From positions 16,295,868-16,359,867 of the forward strand of contig OY978526.1 of assembly GCA_963854835.1 (NCBI GenBank): a stretch of 64,000 bases of DNA, written 5' to 3'. Below, in pieces: positions 11,553 through 22,244 of the stretch. The stretch's first letter is position 1. Each line of letters begins with the position of its first letter. A program made the translations under genes and the position numbers. Source of the stretch: Megamerina dolium. Lineage: Eukaryota > Arthropoda > Insecta > Diptera > Megamerinidae. The notes beneath the pieces were generated by a model. It ran no database searches. It saw nothing but the letters and a program-made list of their open reading frames with translations, and was not told the DNA's origin.

Positions 11553-14543
11553 TCACACAGCTGCAGTTATATTTCTCCGCTGCCACTCCTTCTTCCTGAG
11601 CTCCTTGAGAGCTATTGCAGCCCATTCTTTCATCTTAAACCACACTAAACTCGATCGCAGCATATGGCTCACAATGTTATCAGGTGTTATCCTTTCATTT
11701 ATTATCTTCTCTATGGTCATTCTCTGCGTCTCAAATCTTAGGCAGAAGAAAAAGATATGCTGAGCGTTTTCGCCAACAGTGTTGCAGAATGAACATTCTG
11801 TCGCGTCATCATGACCGAATCTGTGGAGGTACTCTCTGAAACAACCATGGCCCGTCAAAAACTGCGTAAGGTAGTAGTCTGTCTCTCCGTGTCCTCTTTC
11901 GACCCAAGCTTGCACGTTTCTGATGAGCCTGTGGGTCCACCTCCCTTTTCCTGCGGCGTCCCATTGACTTTGCCATTCATCTAGGCTCGTCTGTCTCTCC
12001 TCTTTCCGTTCGGTTGCCGTTAACCGTCTATTCAGGCTTTTGGTTCTGTTATATACTCTGCCCAACTCCGAGGCCATTATGTCCGGCGGCATAATGCCGG
12101 ATATAATACCGGCACCTTCTTGTGACACTGTCCTAAATGCACATGCAACTCTAATAGCGCTTAACCTGAAAACTATCTTCGCCTTCTTCGAGTATGTCTT
12201 TTGCCGCAGAGCTGCCCCCCATATAGGCGCCGCGTACATCAATATTGATTGACTGACTTTAGCCAGGAGCGCTCTCCTACTCTGGCTGGGGCCACCAATG
12301 TTGGCCATGATTCTCGTCAGAGCCGCTGTCATTGTTGCCGCCTTCCCGCAGGCTTTTTCGATATGCGCCTTGAAGTTGAGCCTCGTATCAATCATTACAC
12401 CTAGATATCTCAACGAAGGTTGCGTTGTAATGTTGTAGCCGTCAATGTTTAGGGTGATTTTTTCGAGTTTTTTCCTGCTCGTGATAAGTACAGCTTCTGT
12501 TTTCTGTACCGCAAGCTGGAGCTTTGTCGTCGTGAGCCAATCCTTAATTTTCGAAGCTGTCTCTCTGCAGATGCTCTGAACTTGGGAGAGCTCCTTCGCA
12601 ACGATCGTCACGGCAATGTCGTCCGCGTAGCCAATTATCTGGGCTTCTTTTGGCAATGGAAGGTTTAACACCCCATCGTACAGCACGTTCCACAGTAGCG
12701 GGCCAAGTACAGATCCCTGCGGCACTCCACCCGTCACCACGTAGCTTTTGGGCCCTTCGTCCGTGTCATACAACAGTAGTCTGTCAGACAGATAACTATT
12801 TATTATTCGCATTAGGTACGCTGGCGTTCCCTTTGCCTCCAATGCCCTCATAATAAGATGCCAGTTTGCCGAGTTGAAGGCATTTTGTACGTCTAGTGTC
12901 ACTACTGCACAATATTTTTTATCGCCATGCATCCATCTAGTGCCTTCTATGGCCTTGCCAGCAATGTCCGTCAATTTTCTAATTGCGTCTATGGTCGACC
13001 GATGTCTCCTGAAACCAAATTGGTTCTCGGACAGACCAGGTGGTTCCCTTTCTAGATGTTGTTCCAGACGCGTGCATATCAACCGCTCCAATATTTTGGC
13101 CATCGTATCAATCATGCAAAGTGGACGATACGCATTTGGCTCACCCGCCGGTTTATTCGGCTTCTGAAGGAGGACCAGGCGCTGTTTTTTCCATACTTTC
13201 GGGAAAACACCTTCGTTCAAACATCTCGCAAAAAGCTCGGCAAAAGGCTTCGTGTTATGATTAATGGCGATCTTCAGCGCCTTATTCGGGATGCCATCAA
13301 GTCCAGGCGCCTTTGCGTTACCGAATCTCTCCGCCGCTAAGATAATCTCCGACTCGTCGATTTTCACTGCCTCTTCTATTGGGGGTATCACCATATACGG
13401 TTGCAAGTCTTGCGCCGGAAAAAGCGTTTTTACTACCTTTGCTAGGAGGACAGAGCAGGTTGATGCTTTACCTCTACCACCTCTGACCTTGGACATCACT
13501 ATCTTATACGCGTCGCCCCACGGGTTCTCGTCCACCCTTTCACAGAGTTCTTTGAAGCATGAGGACTTGCTGCTTTTGATCGCCTTTTTAAACTCCTTGC
13601 GTTTCTTTTTGAAGCATTCACGTAGTATTATATGCTCCGGCGTACCTTGGCTTCTTTGGGAGAGACGTCTTGCTCTATGACATTCACTTCTTAATGTATT
13701 AATCTCCTGATTCCACCAGTACGTGGGCTTTCTATACATATTCTGTCTTTTTCTGCACATGGCGGCGTCGCAAGCTTTACTTACGTACTTTGACAGCATG
13801 TCAGCCTGTCGGTCCACGTCGTTTGAACAGTCTGGGTTCACGTCTAGAATGAGTTTGAAGATTTCTTCATCGAGCGTTTCCACTTTCCACCCTCTAGTTT
13901 GTGTTTTTTGTAGGCTCCCTTGAATCTGCTCATGATTGCCGACTTCCATCACAATAGCAAGGTGGTCGCTATGTGTGTAAAAGTCGCATACCTGCCAGCT
14001 TGTCGATCGAACGAGCGCGCGGCTGGCGAACGTAATGTCAATAATTGATCCGCGACCATTCTTCTCGAAGGTATTCCTACCGCCAGTATTGAGCAATACA
14101 GCGTCTAGCAAGGAGAACGCCTTGAGCAGGGCATCACCCCGCCTATTTGTATAACTGCTGCCCCATTCCTCGGCCCATGCATTGAAGTCACCTGCTATTA
14201 CGTTTGGCGTAGTAGTTCTGGCGTCTCGCACTAGTTCGTCTAGAATCCTTTCATAGTCGACTTGCGTCACACTCGGCGGGACATAGCAGCTGTAAAAATT
14301 GATTCCACAGATCTTCGCCCGCGTGTAGTAGGATTTTCCAAGGAGCGGCTTGTCTTGGATGGAGTTGTTTCCACAGGCCCATATGGCAGCTTTGTTTACC
14401 TGATCAGAGATCCAGGTTCCTGCGCTTAAGTTTTTGTACTGCTCGCAAACTATAGCCACTTCTATCTTCTGTTCGTATACTGTCTGCCTGAGCAACTCCT
14501 GTGCAGCTTCACAATGGTTTAAGTTGATCTGTACAACTCTCAT
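11553..14543 (-). CDS. R1-clade ORF2: endonuclease and reverse transcriptase
   Basis: A 996-residue protein from the ATG at 14543, chosen because it overlaps the ORF1 stop and begins the conserved MRVVQINLN block; an open extension upstream starts only with GTG. The N-terminal endonuclease (about 1-200) shows INLNHCEA, IVCEQY, GDFNAW (about 118-123) and THSDH (about 191-195), the nicking enzyme that makes target-primed insertion possible. The reverse transcriptase (about 410-760) shows AFNSANW, VPQGSVLGPLL (about 607-617) and YADD (about 639-642). Near the C-terminus is CSFC...H...C, the CCHC motif typical of the clade. No stop or frameshift is seen, so enzymatic activity is possible, though not shown. 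Confidence 0.93.
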   Translation of the reverse strand: MRVVQINLNHCEAAQELLRQTVYEQKIEVAIVCEQYKNLSAGTWISDQVNKAAIWACGNNSIQDKPLLGKSYYTRAKICGINFYSCYVPPSVTQVDYERILDELVRDARTTTPNVIAGDFNAWAEEWGSSYTNRRGDALLKAFSLLDAVLLNTGGRNTFEKNGRGSIIDITFASRALVRSTSWQVCDFYTHSDHLAIVMEVGNHEQIQGSLQKTQTRGWKVETLDEEIFKLILDVNPDCSNDVDRQADMLSKYVSKACDAAMCRKRQNMYRKPTYWWNQEINTLRSECHRARRLSQRSQGTPEHIILRECFKKKRKEFKKAIKSSKSSCFKELCERVDENPWGDAYKIVMSKVRGGRGKASTCSVLLAKVVKTLFPAQDLQPYMVIPPIEEAVKIDESEIILAAERFGNAKAPGLDGIPNKALKIAINHNTKPFAELFARCLNEGVFPKVWKKQRLVLLQKPNKPAGEPNAYRPLCMIDTMAKILERLICTRLEQHLEREPPGLSENQFGFRRHRSTIDAIRKLTDIAGKAIEGTRWMHGDKKYCAVVTLDVQNAFNSANWHLIMRALEAKGTPAYLMRIINSYLSDRLLLYDTDEGPKSYVVTGGVPQGSVLGPLLWNVLYDGVLNLPLPKEAQIIGYADDIAVTIVAKELSQVQSICRETASKIKDWLTTTKLQLAVQKTEAVLITSRKKLEKITLNIDGYNITTQPSLRYLGVMIDTRLNFKAHIEKACGKAATMTAALTRIMANIGGPSQSRRALLAKVSQSILMYAAPIWGAALRQKTYSKKAKIVFRLSAIRVACAFRTVSQEGAGIISGIMPPDIMASELGRVYNRTKSLNRRLTATERKEERQTSLDEWQSQWDAAGKGRWTHRLIRNVQAWVERGHGETDYYLTQFLTGHGCFREYLHRFGHDDATECSFCNTVGENAQHIFFFCLRFETQRMTIEKIINERITPDNIVSHMLRSSLVWFKMKEWAAIALKELRKKEWQRRNITAAV

Positions 14544-15888
14544 TATATCCTTTTGCACGCTGCTTGATATAGGGGACACTTCCTACTGCCGATTTGGTGC
14601 CCCGCATCCTTCCCGTTGATTTTGCATGCTCCACAGAATGGCTTTTTATCGCATGTCTTTGCGAAGTGACCCTTTTCCCCACATTTGATGCAACTTTGGC
14701 TCCTATCTTCTGTGCTGCTGCACGCCCTCGCCACATGCCCATATTCTAGGCACCTGAAACACTTCTTTAGGTTCGGTTTTTCCCTTATTCGGCACACCAC
14801 CCATCCAATTTTGATCTTACGAGCATCAAGAAGTTGTCTTGCGTTCAACGCCGGAAGGCTTACCACCGCAGTCTGCGTACCTGCATATGCCTCCCTGATG
14901 TTTTTGATCGCTCTTTCGTCGAAGAAACTTAACTCCTTTATTTGCGATCGTATCGCCTCGACAATATCCTCCTTGGTGGTGATTTCATCTAGATCTCGGA
15001 TCTCCAACGATACCTCATGGGTTAGCGCCCGAGTCTGCGCTTGATCACCGAGCACCTTATTTATTTCCTTTTCATAAACTCCCATGTTTGTCATCTGGGC
15101 CTCCTTCAGTTCAAGCAAAATTTCGCCTTTCGCCGTCTTTCTGATCCGTGCAACGTTCTCACCGAGTTCATGTAGAGCATCATTCTTTTTCACAGCTTTA
15201 AGTATGTCACTGTATGACATATTTCCAGCACGTGCAATGATTATCGCGTCTGGTCTCGGAGGCGGTGTATAGGTCGCCTTCTTCTTAGGGTTCTGCGTTT
15301 TGCGTTTGACCTGCGCCCAGCTCTCTGTTTTCTTTTTCTCTTTGGCAGGACTATTATTGCCTCCATCGCTTTTGCTCGTGTTATCCGTCGGCTTTTGCAC
15401 TTCCTCGTGAGTGGCTCTGTTCCTCTTGGGTGGTGTTTTCCGTGTCAGCTGCTCGTCCTCGCGGGGCCTCTTCGGCGTTGATCCTATAGATGTTAGCCTG
15501 GGGGGAACATTTCGTCTATTTTCTTTGCTTTTATTATACTCTTCTCGGGCACGTTCGTGAAGTCGCTGATTTGGTTGTTGATTGATCGTTGCGGTAGTCG
15601 CATGGCTTCAGTCAACTTCCTGATTGCCTCACCTAATTCTGACATGATATCGGCACTCGATTGCGTCGTTGTAGCCATAGGCGTGCTATCTTGCATCGCA
15701 GGTGGCGAAGACTTTGCTCTTACTGGCTTTTCCGCAGTTTTCGGCGACCGCACCAGTCTTGGTGCACGCTTAAAAGGGTCAGCTTCGACAGTTTTGCCAT
15801 CTTCACTCGGTATCGGTGTCTTCTTGGGCGGCTCAGCTCCAGGTATCTTGCTACCACCATCGCAAGGACTTTGAGTACCACTGCTCAT
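14543..15888 (-). CDS. R1-clade ORF1: zinc-knuckle RNA-binding protein, with one frame break
   Basis: The ATG at 15888 is the first after the 5' AC repeat (MSSGTQSPCDGG). The product, about 448 residues if the break is ignored, binds element RNA in the ribonucleoprotein (family knowledge). The N-terminal part (15888-15493) is proline, serine and lysine rich. After a run of six G (15500-15505, C on the coding strand) the frame hits a stop at 15493. The remainder is open in the -1 frame, as if one C had been lost. The C-terminus has three zinc motifs: CFRCLEYGHVARAC, CIKCGEKGHFAKTC and a longer-spaced CGAC...H...C. The TAA stop shares its last A with the ORF2 ATG (TAATG). The break is either a mutation, a sequencing error or, less likely, programmed slippage. 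Confidence 0.85.
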
Positions 15889-15923
15889 GGTGATGCCATC
15901 TATATTGCTGCTATTGTTTTTGT

Positions 15924-15928
<5 letters not shown>

Positions 15929-15963
<35 letters not shown>
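15929..15963. repeat. (GT)n microsatellite at the 5' junction of the R1-type element
   Basis: About 17 GT units. It reads as (AC)n immediately upstream of the retrotransposon's 5' end on the minus strand and is the counterpart of the GT run at 11252-11264. Confidence 0.9.
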
Positions 15964-15964
<1 letters not shown>

Positions 15965-17796
15965 ATGAGTCCAGCGAACAATATTGAGAGCATTCCGAAT
16001 TATTAATCTTAATTATTTCCAGGACAATATTGGGATTTTATATAAAAATTGCTGTATTTTTTATATAACCACATATTAAAAAGAAAGTGTTTGTCATTTT
16101 TTTTCTCTTTCATTGTTTTGTTTTGTTTAATTTTCTGTTGTTCTTATTTAATACTTTTTAAACTTTTGTTAAACTTCTACAGTTGAAAATATTCTTCAAC
16201 TATAAAAACCACTTGCCTATTAATGTCGAACTAAACAATTGCTATTTTGAACGTTGTGCACCAGTCGTCATGTATAGAATCATTCCAACCCATTCAATTA
16301 TATATTTCTTCTTTCGTAGGAAAATGGTTTGACCCTGAAAATTAAATGCATCTATACCTCCATATACTGCCTGTTTCTCAAAGCCATTTCACCAAGATTG
16401 CATTCCACAATTATGTCAGCTTTTCCATTTACCTCGCATTATATTTCGCTAAAGAGTCCAAAGAAACTATGATATTGGACTGGTGACAACATTATTATTT
16501 TCAAACAAATATGGCTATGTCGAAATTTTACACAAAATTTTCAATATTATTGCTAAAATCATACTTAAAATTTTTAGCTCGGTGTTATTTCAAATTGTGA
16601 CCATGAAGCAACTTACCTAAAAGCCTTCTGTTTAGTTTTAGCTACCCTCTACAAAAGAGACAAATAAATAATATCATGTTATGAACCCGATATTATATTA
16701 TTTTATAAATTGGCAAGGATTCAATCAAACTTGAGTTTGTATCGATATACGGATTTCATATGCAATTCTCCTCAATGTATTGAAGCCATATAGCGAGGTA
16801 AAGACGTCCTATATGTTCTTATGTCACACATTTGCAACCTCTCGCGGGTGAGCTAAAATAATAACGGACTTTTAGAGTTAACCAAAATCAACACTATGCT
16901 TTTTAGAAATACAATTGTATAGCAATTTGGCTTTTGCAGCAGTGCCATCCTGTCGGCAAGTGATTGACAATAGTTTCGACAGTAAAAACTTGTATTGAAA
17001 AAGCTGTTGAAAAAGCTTTACGGTAACATATACGAAACAATATTTTCTATGTGAGACTTTTATGCAATTTATGTCTGTGAAAATTTTAAAAATAACTTTA
17101 ATATTTAGAAATTATAGCTGTGTATACCTTAAACGGAAAAATATTATTGAATTGATCAAGAATAAATATGATTTTAGTTATACAATTTCTTCCTAAACTT
17201 TGTCATATATACTAAAAACAAAACTTGAAAACCATTTTGAATTTATCATCCATGGATAAATGTTATGCATAATGGAACACGACTATTTATTTATGGATTT
17301 TAGGCTGCAAGAAATTTCATCAGAGTATAAACCTAAGAAATGTCTTTCTATTTAAAATCAAAATGCTTATTTGGTGTCTTTCCATTTTAAATTCAAAAGG
17401 TTATTTAGTCATGTATGTGCGCATGTATCAATTTATATACAAAAATACACCACAGCTACAATTAGATAAACATATTTGATGCACAGGTGGCGTTTCCATC
17501 ACTTCAGGGTACAATATAATAAATGCCATAAGCCAAAAGGAAATTATTTTTTTCCTTTCATAAATTTCCCTTTTTTATATTCATTGAGCTTTTTTTCCTT
17601 GGCCAACTTTTGGTGAAAAGTTCGTATAAATCACCGCTATTTTAAAATTATGTGTGAGGTTTTTATTCACATGTATGTCATGTTCATCAATTTACGAATT
17701 TATAAAATGATTTTGATTAACTTTACTTAATTTTTACTAAGAAAATCTTTAATAAAATTACTAATATTTATTTTGCACATTTTTAATTCCTTCCAG
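15964..17796. other. Non-coding sequence upstream of the large gene's first visible exon
   Basis: AT-rich sequence ending in a pyrimidine tract and CCAG acceptor at 17796, so at least its right end is intron of the large plus-strand gene. No upstream coding exon with a matching donor was recognised. A probable old SINE fragment lies at 16942-16992. Confidence 0.6.
16942..16992 (+). repeat. Probable diverged SINE-body fragment
   Basis: CCTGTCGGCAAGTGATTGAC followed by AATAGTTTCGACAGTAA aligns with the middle of the SINE copy at 53799-54166 (CCTGTCGGCAAGCAATTGGC, then CCGGCAGTAACAATTTG). Only about 50 bp can be matched by eye, so this is a tentative call. Confidence 0.45.
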
Positions 17797-19670
17797 AATC
17801 ATTCTCCATGGCTATACGACAATGTCAAATGTTCGTGATTTGGCATTAATAAATGAATGGTATGAAGTAACAGCACCAGATGCATCAACAGCAAATACAA
17901 CGAGGACGACGTCGACGACAAGAAAACCCAAAATCATTGCATTACCACCACTATCACCAACATCACCGAAAGCCACAAAATTCTGTTGTTGTCCCAATCG
18001 TAGGCGTTACAACGTGAAACAATCGAAAAAATCCACATTGCATGCCCGAAATATATTTGCTACTAAAGCTGATTACACTCAGATTGATGATGTTACCCAT
18101 TCAACAGTGCATGCAAGCAACAGTAAAATCGATAGCAACAGTAGCAGGAATAACAGCAATCGAAGTAGAAACAGTAGCAGTGTCAACCAAAACAATAATA
18201 AAGGCACACCAGGTGATGGCGATATTATTATTGGTAGTGTCAGTGTTGTTGGTGCCCATAATCACAATAGCAAAGAGTCATCAGCAGATTTAGCAAAAAC
18301 AGAAGCACAACATTACGATAACAATCATCAGCAATTGCTACGAAATTGTAACGACGTCGATGGCGAATGCGACAAAAACGAAGACAACGACGACGACCAC
18401 GACGACGACGACGATTATGATGATGTTGCCAATAATACCGGAAATTGTGGTAAAATTGTGCATCAGTTAATCAACTGCGATGAGGTTGACAATGTTCGGC
18501 AACAACAACAACTACAGCAACAATGCAAAGACATACATGACAGAATAGGGCAGTGTTGGCGGCATGACAAAAGCTGTCAAAGTGACTACAACAATAGCTA
18601 CAACGACAACGACGACCAATATTACGACTACGACGTGGACAACGAGGAGAGTTGCTGTGAGAATTGTAGCAATTTTTTTAATGAACCTACAACAGTAACG
18701 ATGCGACCAACTATCATTCAACAACAGCAAAAAATTCAAGAAACCACACCAATCTCACCAACATCGGATGCAAAAAATTTAACAAAAGCAATCGCAAATA
18801 ATATTTGTACGGTCACAAATGGATCGCAAAGTGATAATGACAGGGTGATGGTGGTAGCAAGACAGCAACACAAAAACGACGCCAATGTAGTGCAGAGTTT
18901 TGATACAAACGATAAACAAGCAGTATCAACCGCTGAAAGCGAGAATAACAAAGAGGAGGAAAGTAAGAGCAAGTGTCAAAGCAATTGTAATAATAAAAAA
19001 CAACAACAACAACAACAACAACCAATCCAAAGACTTAGCAATAGTGAATTTAATAATATTAATAACAATAAGGAGAATAATATAAGCAACGGCTTCAGCT
19101 TCAGTAACTGCTCTTGTATTGCTTCATCGCATAAAAAACGCTGTAAGAATTGTCATCAGTTGCAACAGCAGCAACAACAACAGCCACAACCAACACTTCA
19201 TATGAACAACAAGCAAACGGATTTGACAAGGAAAATGACAATTACAACAACAGCAACAAATGTTGCTAGCAATCGTAAGCGTAACAGCGAGAGTGGGCTG
19301 GCGACAATGACAACATCGGCGGCGGCGGTGGCGGCGGTGTCAACGACAACGACACTGACAACAGCATCGTCAACGGCATCGGTGAAAACGTCTCCAACGT
19401 CTCCAGCAACATCGCCAACAACAATGGCGCGTCCGACAACGCCTGTAACAACTGTGATTAAAACAACAATGGTAAAACGAAGTCCAACAAATGATGTGGC
19501 TGCAAGAGCTAAGTCACCAACTGGATTTGCCTGTGTGTTGCTGGCAAAAAATGCCAAGGAAAACAAATCGAATGAATCAGCAGCAACGACCGCGATGACG
19601 ACAACGGCAACACCAACAACACGTACAGTGAAGGAGCGTATTGCCGCGTTAGCCTTAGCTGGAGGAAGTG
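17797..19670 (+). CDS. Large unidentified gene, first visible coding exon (low-complexity, polyQ/N, Asp-rich)
   Basis: An acceptor (TTCCAG at 17791-17796) and a strong donor (AGTG|GTGAGT at 19670/19671) bound the exon. From the ATG at 17822 it encodes 616 residues plus one base. The frame is also open back to the acceptor (...IILHGYTTM), and an out-of-frame ATG sits at 17808, so the true start may lie in an upstream exon. Visible features are a CCC cluster at 55-57 next to PNRRR, an Asp-rich tract around 180-205, small Cys clusters (ESCCENCSN; CSC...CKNC), polyQ runs, Ser/Thr/Pro-rich segments (SPTSP) and a conserved-looking TVKERIAALALAGGS at the 3' end. No enzymatic domain is recognisable, so a regulatory or scaffold protein is only a guess. 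Confidence 0.83.
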
Positions 19671-22244
19671 GTGAGTTAAAAATTAAAAAATCATGAGGGG
19701 TTAATTTCATACACCAAAAGATTGATAGAACTGCAAAAATATGGAGAAAATGCATTAGTTCTTTGTAGAATGTCAAATTTTTTAAAGAGCTCAGTTTAAA
19801 CGACCGTATAAGGCTCTGAAATATAATGAAAGTACGTTTTCGATTTTTTAGTTTTTAAATTTTTTAAACATTTTTTTTTTTTTAATTTTTAAGGCTATAC
19901 GATGCTGAGGTAACTACGTCTACGTCCGTTGTGATAAGAAAATTGATATTTTTATTAAACGAGCTTCCACAGTTCATAGGGTACACCTACAGGGATCAAG
20001 TGTGTTAGAAACACACTTGGTGCCTATGTCCACCTATTCAAAGGGTTCCCATAAGAAACTGATGCTTAAAAAAAATTGAAATATAGACTAGTCAAAACTT
20101 AGAATTTTTTTTTTCTTTAAGAAAAATATTTAAAATTAACCAAATTTTTTTAGTCGCTGAGCCAGACGCTTTACAAATCGAGCACATCTTAATATACATT
20201 CAAATAGTTAAACAAAACATGCAAAATTTCCCCATTGCATCATATTTGGCTCAATTTAAAGTAAATGATTTGGCTCTGAACGCATCATATATGGAAAGTG
20301 TAAAACATTTTTCACTTGTCTTTATATCATTATGAAAGAGCTCAACGTCCTTGAAAATTCCTTAGAAATGTTGTATTAAATCGAAATCTCCTATCTGAAT
20401 TGAATGTAAATCTACAACGTTATGTACAAGCAATTAAAATATGTACGTAATAAATTCATCAATAAATGTCGCAACTATTAAGTACATCCGATAAATTCAT
20501 AGAATTAGATGGAACATCAAATTTATTATTTTAACGAATAAATCGTTCAAAATCAAAGTGTAAAGTAATGAAAAGTTTCTAGTTCCTTATTAATGGAATA
20601 AAAATAAACGAATAGAAACTGCGCAATACAGCACACATACGACTACATACGATTCGTACAGGTGCACTCAATCAGTACCAACAGCAGTGCAGTAAGTAGT
20701 TGCACGCAGGAAACAAATGAATCACATCGAAAGGTGCAAGTTAACATTGATGGGTGTCATAAAAACGTCGAACGTGATTCAATGAAGAATCAAAATGAGC
20801 ACTCTTCAAAAACACGTTTCTTATACTATTTATGTACATTTTCCGCTTGCCTCTCTGGCACTGTGTTGTTTCACTTATTTACCATACATTCAAGTACTCT
20901 CCCTCTCACATTTTGAATCACTACTGCTTTCGTTGAAATTTAAGTGTAGTAGCAATTGAAAGTCTCTAATTAAATTGATGATTCAGTTTTGCGCAGAAAT
21001 AACATACACACATACAAACGACATTCATAATAACAACAATATGAATGAGCTGTAGCTTACTTACAATCCAATAGCAAAGTTGTTGTGATGAATGACTCAT
21101 TATTATTGACAATTAAATGAGTCTAATGGATGATCGTGATAATCAAGATCGAACGGAATGAATGTGTGAGCTTCTGTTAAATTCTCTTTGCGTTAATATT
21201 CTCCATATATTATTCACTTATATGTTATACCGAATGTAGGTAACATAAACACGTATGTTTGTATATGAGCTTGCGGTATCATAATTAACAACAACAAGCC
21301 AATTCATAAGACTGCGCAACTCTGCAACATTTTGTTCAAATCAACGAACAACAAGCGCATCGCTTTTAGCAACCAGTCAGCCAACCTACGTTAAATGTTA
21401 TTACAACTTCATTACGTCTAATATGAAGCTGAACTCAGTAATTTTCGCAATTACTGTCAATTACATGGGATTACAAGCAACAAGCAACAATTGCAACATA
21501 TCGAAATAAATTGACGAAATCGTCAACAACAACAACAACGAATAACAATATCAACCATTGAGTTTAATAGGGTGTGTTATTTCCGCATATGGTTATTAGT
21601 ATGTATACGTATATGTACCTTATACTCGAAGCATATAAAAATGATTTATAAATAATTCATAAAGCATAATTACATACAATGATTTCCGTTTGTCTATCAT
21701 TTATTTTGCATACAAGTCGATTAAATGCGACCTCTCTCTCCAATTCTCTGCCAACAGATGTATGCTAATTAAATGTCCGTTGATCGTAGAGCAATAACAC
21801 ATGCTGACTTGTACCGAGTATCTACATACTACTTGCTAAGTACTCTCATTCTCATAAAGGTGTGTTGCACCACTAACAACAACTAGGAATAGAATCGCCA
21901 AATACATACATTAAATTGAAAATAACAATACTACATACAACAATATGAAAAGGTGTTGGGTGCAGCCATAACACTGCGTCACAACAGCAGCATGCACGCA
22001 TGCGCAAATGTTGTTGCAAGTGCACACTCGCCACAGCTGCGATATACACTCTTAATTTGATTTATTCTTAAGCACAACACTTTTTCTCTTTCCGTTTTTT
22101 TTTTTTTATTTACTTATTTGTATGAACAGCAATAGCATATCGAGCGCACATGTTCATATTAGGCGTTGCTAATGCGTATGCAACATGGCAAAAGTGTCTT
22201 AGGCCATCATCATAATACAGGAAACACATGTGCAAGTATATATA
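19671..22244. other. Left part of the first visible intron (19671-34185)
   Basis: Intron sequence starting at the GTGAGT donor. Simple CAA-type repeats occur near 21524-21540. No nested exon was recognised; the short open frame at 20662-20916 starts with GTG and resembles nothing. Confidence 0.6.

Larger units (their letters stand above)
11265..15928 (-). mobile_element. R1-clade non-LTR retrotransposon inserted in a (GT)n microsatellite
   Basis: The element is about 4.66 kb and noticeably richer in GC than its surroundings. In minus-strand order it has a very short 5' leader (about 40 bp), ORF1 (zinc-knuckle protein), ORF2 (apurinic-type endonuclease plus reverse transcriptase), a 3' UTR (about 270 bp) and a poly(A) tail. 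ORF2 begins with a MRVVQINLNHC block and carries a C-terminal CCHC motif, as in the R1 clade. Both ends abut GT/AC repeats. Known R1-clade families target telomeric repeats, rDNA or AC-type microsatellites (for example Waldo and Mino), so this looks like target-specific insertion (inference). Target-site duplications cannot be read inside a microsatellite. ORF2 is uninterrupted; ORF1 has one frame break. Confidence 0.88.

Noticed and set aside
13264..13680. 138-codon plus-strand frame
   Set aside because: It is an antisense shadow of the retrotransposon ORF2.
14544..14579. ORF2 start at 14579
   Set aside because: That codon is GTG. The ATG at 14543 is in the conserved position and forms the TAATG overlap.
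19198..19776. 192-codon minus-strand frame
   Set aside because: It is an antisense shadow of the CAA/ACA-rich coding exon at 17797-19670.
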